Assembly (NCBI RefSeq): GCF_036588685.1
Contig: NC_086375.1
Span: forward strand, 8,053,916-8,117,915
Reading direction: 5' to 3'
DNA length: 64,000 bases
Origin: Mytilus trossulus
Taxonomy: Eukaryota > Mollusca > Bivalvia > Mytilida > Mytilidae
Part shown: in pieces, positions 12,701-24,700 of the stretch
Numbering within the stretch: the stretch's first letter is position 1
Layout of the letters: every line of letters starts with the position of its first letter
Notes under the pieces: model-generated
What the model was told of the DNA's origin: nothing
What the model saw: only the letters and a program-made list of their open reading frames with translations
The model's database searches: none
Program-made: the position numbers and the translations under genes

Positions 12701-15700
12701 CATCTGGAAGCATTGATGGACACATCTTTACTATGTTTACTTTCAGATTTTTACAGTACTGCTTACACTGTGTTCAGAGAGAAAGTGGTCGTGTTTGTCA
12801 CCTCATTAGAATCTCAAGATACTAAAAGTGTAACAAAGGTAGGGAATGTCCAGTGATTAATAATACATATGATATTTATTATGCCTCACTTATGAGCATT
12901 ATGTTTTTTGTCTGTACGTTTGTTTGTTCATCAGTTTGTCTTTCTGACCTGCTTCAGGTTAACGTTTTTGTTCAAGGTAGTGTTTGTTGATTTTGAAGTC
13001 CAATCAACTTGAAATTTAGTACAAATGTTTCCTATTAATAGATCATTCTAATTTTAATGCCAAATTAGAGTTTTTACCCCAATTGCACGGCCCACTGAAC
13101 ATAGAAAATGATAGTACAAGTGGGGCATCTTTGTACTATGGACACATTCTTGTTATGAATATGAAAAATATAAAGATGTGATATGATTGCCAATGAGATA
13201 ACTCTCCATCTGAGACCAAATGATAAAGAAATTAGCAACCATGTGTAACTGTCTTCACTAATGAGTAAAACCCTTACTGCATATCATATAGAGTGCCTAG
13301 AAATGCATTGGAAAACAATTCAAACCAGAAAACTAACGGTTTGATTTAGGTACAAAACAAGAAACAAAAATCAAATAAAATATTCAGCAACAAACAAAAA
13401 CCACTGAATTATAGTCTCCTATATTTATTGTTATGATTTTGTCGATATGTTTTGTTTTTTTGTAATTATAGCTAGCAAAAGTCCTCCATGACTGTAGCCA
13501 ATCACAAACTAGTTCAGTCAGCATAAGTAATTACTTTACTAAACAATCATCTACAAGTCAAAATGGTAGTCTTGGTAATACCAAACAGAATGGTAACCAT
13601 GGTAACACAGAAAATGGTGTATCTTCCAATGAGGGAAAACGAAAAGCTATTAAAAACCTGTAAGTTTGATATAACTTATGTTAAGGTTATCATTTGGTAT
13701 TCATGAAAACAAATTCTATGACGTAGGCTTATACCTGCCAACTTTTCCAAATGCCCATGGGTTTTTTGAGTGCAAGATGGCTGTCATAGTCCTAAAAATC
13801 CTTCATGGGGGCCTGCAAATACATTTTAATGTTGGTTTTTGGCTTCTTCATACTTTCATAAGCTTAAAATTAACTGTTTTGTTTAAATTGTGGACAAAAT
13901 TGCTCTTTCAAAATTTTAATTTGGGAGCCTCCATGGGGGAAATCCCCCTCAAATAGTGACAGTTGGCAGGTACGATAGGCTGCTGTATTTGTTGATAAGG
14001 ATGTGCATATAAAGGTGAAAGCAAAATGAGTGTTTGTGTTTGCTTGCTAGATATTTAGAGTCTGATGGATTATTTTTTTCATAAGCAGAAAAGTAATATA
14101 GTTTTACTGGAAGTTTCACATTTGTTAGAGGATTGCAACATACTGTAAATTCTGAAATTATTGAGTGCATTAATTATTGCGATTTTGTCATTTTGTCATT
14201 TTAGACTTAAATGCAATTTTAATTTTTACGAATTTGAGAAAAATCCTGTTAAATTCATATAAATTATTTCAAAATGCGAGTGTAAAGTATTGCGTTTACC
14301 ATTCAGTCACATTTTTCACAATAATAAAAACCTCGCATTAATTTCTTAATTTATAGTATTCCAAATGGATATTCAAACTCCTTAGTGAAAGACTAATGGA
14401 CAACACGATAAATGAACAAAATAAGGAAATAACAAACCCGTCTACAGAACTAAACATAGAAGACTACAGACTATTTAACATCAACCCTTCCCTTTGTTTT
14501 CAGGTGCTTTGGTAGTGAAGGCATATCCTGCTCCTTAGGTGACACTTTTAGTTTAACTTGTGTATCTATCATTGAACAAAGTGATGATGTTATATATGAT
14601 TATGATCCTTTGTATGCCCAATTTATAGTCATTATGTTTTCTGGTCTGTGCATTGTTCTCCGTCCGTTCGTTCGTCCCACTTCAGGTTAAAGTTTTTGGT
14701 CGAGGTAGTTTATTATGAAGTTGCAGTCTCATCAACTTGAAACATCACATTCTCCCTATGATATGATCTTTGTAATTGTAATGCCAAATTAGAAATTTCC
14801 CACATTTTCATGGTCCCCTGAACATAGAAAATGATAGTGCGGATGGGGCATCCGTGTACGGGGACACTTTTTTGTTGTTACATGGTCCAAGGACACAGTT
14901 ATTGTCCTTTGGTTTTTCGTTGAATATAGTCCCTAGTGTAAACAGTGGTTAACTTACATGTTTTATTCAATACACTTTCCCAATTTATTTCTTGATATTA
15001 AATGCCTGAAATATTAAGTTGGGGATGTAATTACATGTCAAAAAAATTTGGGTGCTGAAACTGTATGTTAAGTAGTGAATTGGTCCAGTTCTAAAATTTT
15101 ATCACGTCTGAAGCTGTCAAACTGAATTTTACACCCCCTTAACACAGAATTGGCAATATTTTGAGTTAGAGCTGGTAGAAGTTTCTATAATTTTGATATT
15201 ATTTGTCTCACTGGTAGTACACTACACAGTAAAAATATTTTTGAGAAAGAGCAGGTGCGATTTTTTTAATTTGAATTTATTGTCTAAAAGAAATGCACTA
15301 CGAAATAACTGTGTTCTCGGGCCACATGGTATACCTCTATCTTTGGATCTATATTGTAGTCACCTTGTCTATCCGTTGATCTGTTCATTCTTCCAACCAA
15401 TTGTTGTGCAAAACCCATGCTGATAACAAGACTTCCAACATACTTTTATCTCATATTTTTTAGTGTCGGAAGAACCAACAAAGCTATTTCTAAGGTCAAG
15501 AAAGAAAAGAGAATAGCAAAAATCTTAAAGAACTTTAAGGAAATAGAAGGAGAAGAACCAGACTGTGCTTCCAATACTGTCTCTTCCTCCACTGAATCTC
15601 ATCAGACAAAAAATCTAGTACAAGACAGCAAACCATCTATTACTGGACTGTGCAGCATAGAACAGGAAACTGTATCAACAAACTGTTCATCTTCTGTTAC

Positions 15701-18700
15701 CTCAGTAAGCTCACAACAGGAAACCAGTAACTCATCTTCAGAGTCTGGTCAAAATGACATGTGTATCAATTACCGAGGAACAAAATATGGATCAAATTAT
15801 CCTCCATACATAGATTCCTGTCAGTCTGAAATAGATTATATTGATATAGAAATAGACTGCCATGCCATTATAGTTCCAAAATTTAGTCCAATGTCTCCTT
15901 CTAAAACTCAAAATGGCTGTGATTCTGGGTCAGATTCAACTTGTATTGAAACAAACTATATAAGCACAACTAAATCTAGATCTAGTCTGCAGTCAAACTT
16001 CAATATACTCAAAGATGTAACTACAACCTCGGAGACTGTTGACCATAGATTTCCAGATGACATGCCTGACATTGATAAGGCTATTACCTCGGAAACTGTT
16101 GAAGATGGATTTCCTGACGACATGCCTGACATTGTGTCTGATTGTTCATTAGATCTCACAGAACCTCCAGAAGATATGCCAGATATAATTAACGAACATA
16201 CTTCATTTGAATTTTGCTCGGAAGACGATAATCTTGGTGCCAATTATGATACTGCTGAAAATGATGAGGTAGATGTGATCTCAGATTGCTTAGATATGGC
16301 TGAAAATCTTCTTCAAGTTCCCATGGTAACTGATAACAAAATGGAGGAGGATGTAATCTATACAAATGCTGACATTTATGACAATGAAGGTGATTGTCAG
16401 ATAACAGATCTATGTAATTCTGATACAGATGAAAGACTGGAGGAAAATGACATTCAAACTGGGGGTAATGTTGTAAATGATCTGATGTTTGATTATAAGA
16501 ATAGCCAGCAGATGACAAATGTTGAGATTTGCCACCAAGGAACAGACCTTATGGAGAAAGAGATTAGCCAGCAAACAACCAATACTATGGAAACAAATGT
16601 TTTGAGTGATAGTGATTCAAGTGATTCTGAATTGCCTGATTGTGACTTCATAGCATATAAATCCAGAAGACGAACTTCAATTTTTCAAAGGGCAATTGAT
16701 ATTTGTCAAGTCATTAAAACTAACAAGGAGAATCGGCATGTGACAAGTTCAGCTGACAATGAAGTAACAAAAAATGAAAAAAACAAGAGAAAAAGAAGTA
16801 AGCGTGTTCTTCCAAGTTTTTCACCTTCAACCTCAGAGGATGAGTTGAATCCACCAAAAGTTGCCAAGACTGATGGTGATGTGAACGGCTTTAATTTTGA
16901 TGACAATATGAACGAAGTGAGCGATGAAGAAGTGGAATGTTTTATTTTATCAGTGGATGAATCTGGAAATGACATGGACAACAAAATTAGGAATTCTGGG
17001 TAGGTTATAATATTAAGGAAGAGCTGAAAATGTTTTAATATACATGTAGCTCGTCTGAGTTAGGTTTTTAATGTCAATGACGATTTTTAATTCATTAATT
17101 TTTTGTTTACCGAATACTTATAGCAGGGGTATCATATATATGTATTTTTATGGTTATAAGTGATTATAATTCAGACAGATTGAAAACTAGGATAACAAAA
17201 TAGCTGTCTCTTCTCGCCAAATAAATGACTCTTCTACTGTAAACATGTTAAAATGAACCAAAGTAATATGGAAAACTCTTTACATTGTAGAACTGTTTGT
17301 AATTTAACAGAAGACCAATTAAAATATTTGGTACTAAAGAATAAGATGTATCTAAAGTCCATCTTTCAAGGAAATGTAAGTATGCACACAAGATAAATGT
17401 TAGACTCAACAACAGGAACTCCTCTAATAACAAGGTGTAATCTCAGGTGTTTTGGGAGGGTAAGACTCAACAACAGGAACTCCTCTAATAACAAGGTGTA
17501 ATCTCAGGTGTTTTGGGAGGGTAAGACTCAACAACAGGAATTCTCTAATAACAAGGTGTAATCTGAGGTGTTTTGGGAGGGTATGACTCAACAACAGGAA
17601 CTCCTCTAATAACAAGGTGTAATCTCTGGTGTTTTGGGAGGGTAAGACTCAACAACAGGAATTCTCTAATAACAAGGTGTAATCTCAGGTGTTTTGGGAG
17701 GGTGAGACTCAACAATAGGAACTCCTCTAATAACAAGGTGTAATCTCAGGTGTTTTGGGAGGATAAGACTCAACAACAGGAATTCTCTAATAACAAGGTG
17801 TAATCTCATGTGTTTTGGGAGGGTATGACTCAACAACAGGAATTCTCTAATAACAAGGTGTAATCTCAGGTGTTTTGGGAGGGTAAGACTCAACAACAGG
17901 AACTCCTCTAATAACAAGGTGTAATCTCAGGTGTTTTGGGAGGGTGAGACTAAACAATAGGAACTCCTCTAATAACAAGGTGTAATCTCGGGTGTTTTGG
18001 GAGGGTAAGACTCAACAACAGGAACTCCTCTAATAACAAGGTGTAATCTCAGGTGTTTTGTTAGGGTGAGACTCAACAACAGGAACTCCTCTAATAACAA
18101 GGTGTAATCTCAGGTGTTTTGTTAAGGTAAGACTCAACAACAGGAACTCCTCTAATGACAAGGTGTAATCTCAGGTGTTTTGGGAGGGTGAGACTCAACA
18201 ACAGAAACTCATCTAATAACAAGGTGTAATCTCAGGTGTTTTGGGAGGGTAAGCCTCAACAAAAGGAACTCCTCTTATAACAAGGTGTTATCGCAGGTGT
18301 TTTGGGAGGGTATGACTCAACAACAGGAACTCCTCTAATAACAAGGTGTACTCTCGGGTGTTCTGGGAGGATAAGACTCAACAACAGGAACTCCTCTAAT
18401 AACAAGGTGTAATCTCAGGTGTTTTGGGAGGGTGAGACTCAACAACAGGAACTCCTCTAAAAACAAGGTTTTATCTCAGGTGTTTTGGGAGGAAGACTCA
18501 ACAATAGGAACTCCTCTAATAACAAGGTGTAATCTCAGGTGTTTTGGGAGGGTGAGACTCAACAAAATGAACTCCTCTAATAACAAGGTGTAATCTCAGG
18601 TGTTTTGGGAGGGTAAGACTCAACAACAGGAACTCCTCTAATAACAAGGTGTAATCTCGGGTGTTTTGGGAGGGTAAGACTCAACAACAGGAATTATCAA

Positions 18701-21700
18701 ATAACAAGGTGTAATCTCAGGTGTTTTGGGAGGGTAAGACTCAACAACAGGAACTCCTCTAATAACAAGGTGTAATCTCAGGTGTTTTGGGAGGGTTAGA
18801 CCCAACAACAGGAATTCTCTAATAACAAGGTGTAATCTCAGGTGTTTTGGGAGGGTATGACTCAACAACAGGAATTCTCTAATATCAAGGTGTAATCTCA
18901 GGTGTGTTGGGAGGGTAAGACTCAACAACAGGAACTCCTCTAATAACAAGGTGTAATCTCAGGTGTTTTGGGAGGGTGAGACTCAACAATAGGAACTCCT
19001 CTAATAACAAGGTGTAATCTCAGGTGTTTTGGGAGGGTGAGACTCAACAACAGGAGCTCCTCTAATAACAAGGTGTAATCTCAGGTGTTTTGTTAGGGTA
19101 AGACTCAACAACAGGAACTCCTCTAATGACAAGGTGTAATCTCAGGTGTTTTGGGAGGGTGAGACTCAACAACAGAAACTCATCTAATAACAAGGTGTAA
19201 TCTCAGGTGTTTTGTTAGGGTGAGACTCAACAACAGGAACTCCTCTAATAACAAGGTGTAATCTCAGGTGTTTTGTTAGGGTAAGACTCAACAACAGGAA
19301 CTCCTCTAATAACAAGGTGTAATCTCAGGTGTTTTGTTAGGGTAAGACTCAACAACAGGAACTCCTCTAATGACAAGGTGTAATCTCGGGTGTTTTGGGA
19401 GGGTAAGACTCAACAACAGGAACTCCTCTAATAACAAGGTGTAATCTCAGGTGTTTTGTTAGGGTGAGACTCAACAACAGGAACTCCTCTAATAACAAGG
19501 TGTAATCTCAGGTGTTTTGTTAGGGTAAGACTCAACAACAGGAACTCCTCTAATGACAAGGTGTAATCTCAGGTGTTTTGGGAGGGTAAGACTTAACAAC
19601 AGGAACTCCTCTAATAACAAGGTGTAATCTCAGGTGTTTTGGGAGGGTGAGACTCAACAACAGGAACTCCTCTAAAAACAAGGTTTTATCTCAGGTGTTT
19701 TGGGAGGAAGACTCAACAATAGGAACTCCTCTAATAACAAGGTGTAATCTCAGGTGTTTTGGGAGGATGAGACTCAACAAAATGAACTCCTCTAATAACA
19801 AGGTGTAATCTCAGGTGTTTTGGGAGGGTGAGACTCAACAAAAGGAACTCCTCTAATAACAAGGTGTAATCTCGGGTGAGACTCAACAAAAGGAACTCCT
19901 CTAATAGCAAGGTGTAATCTCAGGTGTTTTGGGAGGGTGAGACTCGGCAACAGGAACTCCTCTAAAAGCAAGGTGTTATCTCAGGTGTTTTGGGAGGGTA
20001 AGCAGTCAGTTCTCTAGTTTCTCAATTATTAACTTAATGTTTCCAAGTGATTGATAATTTCCCACTTGTCATCAAGTTTTGACCAATTTTTTCAAATGTT
20101 CATTAAAAATAAATGACATCGGTGATTACTAGCTATTGATTATTTCTTGCTTATCTAGTAAGTCTTGACCAATTTGTACCTATTGATTCCAGAAACACAC
20201 TTAGCAGTGGTGATTTCCTAAATTCCTATGTGTGAATAAATATCATATCAAGTTATCATTATTTATCCTGCAATTGGGTGTTCTACTATACAAATTCAGC
20301 CCTACAGATATCGCTATGCTGTATCTGTATACTAGACAGACATAGCTCACAAGCTCCGCCCACTGCCTGACTGAGTATTGTATGAAACTGGGTGACCTCA
20401 GAATGTGTATTGCAGTTGCATTCCAATGACGTATTAATTGCGAATTAACGATATCTTTATACGTTCTGTTTGTTTTCAAACATTTCTTTAGAACAAAAAA
20501 AATCACACCAATTTTCTGATAAGGCCACGTTTTTTTAATTTGTTGGTTTACGGATTTTCTCCATGAAAAAGTCGGGTCGGTCGGTTGGGAAAAAAAAAAA
20601 AAGAAAAAAAAGAACGTTCAAGACAGAAAACTGATATGCAAAATAAAAATATATTTCACCTTTCTAATAATATGTTTGTCATAATATTTTTTCATCGTTC
20701 TTAAATTTTAGTTTGATGAAATATTATTGCTCAGCTGTAAACATAGCATTGTCATTGTCTAATAATTTACCATAAAAAAAAGGGGGGTACACTGACAAAG
20801 ACGAAATTAAATCGTCATTTCACAAACAAGAAAAACAAATTCACGTCAGTTATTTGACTTAGCTTTTAATCAAAACTTGGTGAAAAATAATAAGGACAAA
20901 AACTGATAAAGAAAAAAAAGTAAAAACGTCGTACGGAAATAAGTTTCAACACACGTGTCAAAAACGTAATAGACTCGTTCACTGGAAAAACGAGAATATC
21001 AGGTTAAATAATCTGTTGTCATGCATTTCCGTTTTTTATCCAAATGGACGATATTTGTTTATTATTTATAAAACAAGAAAATATCAAATGATTTGTTTAA
21101 ATTCAGTATTTTAACTTGATGTCTTGAACTTCCACCTGTCCACATTGACAAGTCTATTTATATGAGAACATGCATCTTACGGACTGGTGACAAATAAGGG
21201 AAACGAACTTATTGTGTAATTGGTTTTAACCACAGGTTTCGTTCCGCAAAATTATTTGCGCAAACGACATTTCAAGGTAATTAATAATTGATTTGTCTAT
21301 TTTTAGAAACGTAAACTGAAAGTTTCATTTTTCACAACAGCAAGTGTCATCACTTCTGTTAGTGATTAATGCATTTCATTTCATATAAAAGGATATTTTA
21401 ATTATTTTTCAGGGATAATGCATTTGTTAGGGTCGGCGAGAATAAAAAAAAAGCCTGAAAATTCGATTTTATTTTTATTTTGGAAATCGGCAAAATCGGG
21501 TCGGCGGATCCGTAAACCAACAAATTGAAAAATCCTGGCCTAACATACACACATGAACAGCAGCCTTTTCTACGATGACAACTATTGATTTCAAAACTTG
21601 AATTTGTATGATTGCGTAACATAAACAACCACGTCAATTTCAGCATGCATTTTTAGTGAATGTCGAGTCGGAAGCGTAGGACAACTTGTACACTCCTATT

Positions 21701-24700
21701 TCAAATTGGACAATGTTTTGTTATTTGTTTTTATTGTTGAAACTAGTTGTTATGTTAAAATAGATAATTATTCACCTTGAGTGATGTATTATTGTTGACC
21801 ATTCTAGATTCTTTTTGTTTGTCTTCAGTGAATGTCTGATTACTGTATCGTATTACTAAATGGGTCTCAAGGGATTTCAAATCCAAAATAAATGCAAAAT
21901 AAGTGTTTTTGTGTCTTTCAAAACACAAATAATATATACAGAATAAATTGCAGGATAAAGACAATAACTGTTTATCTAAAAGCTAAAAGCTAGCATACAC
22001 CTTGTGTCCTAACCTCGTACAAATACAGCTGATATTTAAAGACACTAAACAGTTATTATCTATTGTCATGGTTTACTATTTTTCTTAATGAAATAAAGCT
22101 GTTTCATTGAATGATAAGATCTAATTTTGTGTTTCAGACTGAGTCGTGGCGCCATCTTGATTATAAGAAAGGAGGAAGATCAAGAAGTAAGTATGCAACA
22201 TCATCAAATATTTTGTTTTTGGCTGTAACACGTCTTCTGATTGGCTGACGTTATTTTGTTATCAGCCCATAGACATAATTTAGTCATGTGACCGTGATGT
22301 CATCAACCATTTTTCATGGTTTTCTACGATTTAAAATGGAATTTAGAATTAAATTATAAGTAATAACTGTAATATTTTTTCTGTCTATTCGAAATAACAT
22401 AAAAAATGTGGTGGACACTGTTTAATAACCCACTACGCATTTTTTCAGTGCGCACTAAATTTTTGATGTTATTTTTTCATAGACAGAAAAAATATTAGTC
22501 ATTCCTTAAATATTTGTTTTTATTCTAAACATGAATATGAATTTTAGATGACCATTTGACATCAATTCATTTTACCTTTTCTTCAGCTGGAAATATGAGG
22601 ATAAAGGTCTCATCATTTTAAGTCAAGTTTATACTTTTTGTAGACCTACTTTTAAAATCACCTCATGGAGTGCCTTTGTTTAAGATTTGGATTATTGGAG
22701 TCTCTCTGATCAGCACACAGCATTGGAGGAGAAAGGCAGTGATCTGGAAGGTTTTTTTCACTATGGGCCCAGGGCCCTCAAAAATAAATTCAATGGGCAA
22801 TTTTAAAAAATAATGGGGCATGCTGTCAAATGAGTGGGCCATTTGAATTGACTTCTGTAAAAAAAAAAAAGTATCAGTATAATTTTGGCACAGAGGTGTT
22901 GGTACTTACCTTTATGATTTAAAATAAAATCATGGATATTGTTCCTGTGATTTTGTAATTTCAATTTCAATGAAAATACAATAACTTCTTCCAACCCCAA
23001 CAATATTTAAGTTAACCTTTATTTACAATGTTTAAACTGGTACTGTTGCCTTGTTCATGTTCATGGGGTTTTTTTGTACATTAAATTTGGGTCTTCGTCG
23101 ATACCATACTTATTCCAGACGTTCCATATTAGAGGACATTTCAGGCATTTCCTCTGCACTTTTTGTATTATTATAACTTCATCACAGTGACAAGAATAAC
23201 AGTAAAGAGTACCATTAATTCATAGAACAAAACAACAAATCGCTGAAGTCATGTTTACAAAATGTCAAAACGAGCCAAAGACCAAAAAATGACAAGGACA
23301 GTTAGGCGTCTTTTATGGAGACAATAACTTAGTCCACGGCCCCAGAAAAAAATTTAAAATAGCCTTGCCAGATGTCATAATTATTTGGACTAACAATAAC
23401 TATATTCCTAAAAAGTCTTTGGGGTTCTTCAATCGAAATAATACAAAGCTAAACTAAATAAGATTATTATTAGAGTTAAATCTTGTCTGTACTAGCCAAA
23501 TTTCACAAATTTAAAGTTGTTTATAAAAAAAAATATATATAATGTATGATGGTTAATTACGTTTTTCGGTTATCAGTTTGACCTCATGGTTCTACGTATT
23601 ATCATAGGGAAACACCCGAGAGGTCCCAAAAATATATAGGTGCTCCTACTATTGGAGGAACATTACATAGTTGTGTACACACACATGGCAGCACGGAACC
23701 TGATCGGAAATTCATTTGACGATATCTAAACATTTCAAAAAGAAGTGAAAAATATTGTGCGCCACGTGGGCGCTTACATTTGTCACTGTATGCGACATTT
23801 CTTGTCAATATGCGCTATAGGCGCAGGGCGCACGTCCTTCCCGAACACTGGAAAGGATATAGACTGGTTGGCTTGAAGTCAGAATAGCATGTCCTGGTAT
23901 GGTGACATGTCTTCCTGAGGCTTGTGGAATTGTCAACTAGGATATTAAAAGTCCAGCTCACCAAGTTTGACTAGTACATGTAGTATAAAGCAGAATTGAT
24001 ATTTGTAATGCATTAATATTTTCTCATCCTTAATAAGCATTTAATTTGGGGCTGATAGTTATACAGCCAACCAACCATCATCATCTACATTATCAAAATG
24101 TTAATATACATGAAATTATTTTAGTAATATGTTTATTTGGTGTTATTTTATGATTTTCTGTATTTATAGAGTTGCTAAACCATCAAGTACACCTGGGATT
24201 GTTTACAGAAGAACAACAAGATATCGTCATGGAAACATTAATGTCCATTTTCTGTAAGAAACATCATAAGGTAATGATTATGCGGTTTGTACATTAAATA
24301 TTTCAAGAAAAGACGAGTAATAAAAGATATTATGATAAAACTTATGTTATGAGAATAGTATATTTCTTTTGACATTTAAAAAGCCCTTTGATATCACAAA
24401 AAGTGCACTTTTGTTTGGATACATCATATGTTTATACTGTCTGTTTAAAGACAATTTAGAGGGTGTATTTCAATAAGACAGCAACCCAAGGACAAAAATA
24501 TTCAAATAACATATTAAGGTGGTACCTAACACTACAGGGAGATAACTCTGTAAAATCAGCTTAACGTTTAAATTACATTGCGTTGTGATGGCAATATTAA
24601 GCTTCTCAATGATCAAAATAAGTGTATGTCAATCTGCTATTATACCAGTGTAATTTTTCTAATAAAACGATTGATTAAAATTTTTTGAAATGTTTATGTT

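Noticed and set aside
12518..12746. Upstream extension of the frame covering the third SLX4IP exon
   Set aside because: Falls in the 130 bp tandem repeat and intron; the acceptor TTTACTTTCAG at 12746 gives the phase that fits the previous exon and the human protein.
15417..15463. ATG at 15417 as the start of a separate 528-codon protein
   Set aside because: The segment before 15464 is intron; a TTTTTAG acceptor and matching phase join 15464 to the exon ending at 13659.
17424..18949. Several minus-strand frames of 60-100 codons with repeated LLLSLTLPKHLRLHLVIR
   Set aside because: Pure translation of the 60/61 bp minisatellite; frame changes with each 61 bp unit.
17403..19999. Regularly spaced repeats resembling a CRISPR array
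   Set aside because: The whole 61 bp unit is repeated with no unique spacers, in a eukaryotic intron.
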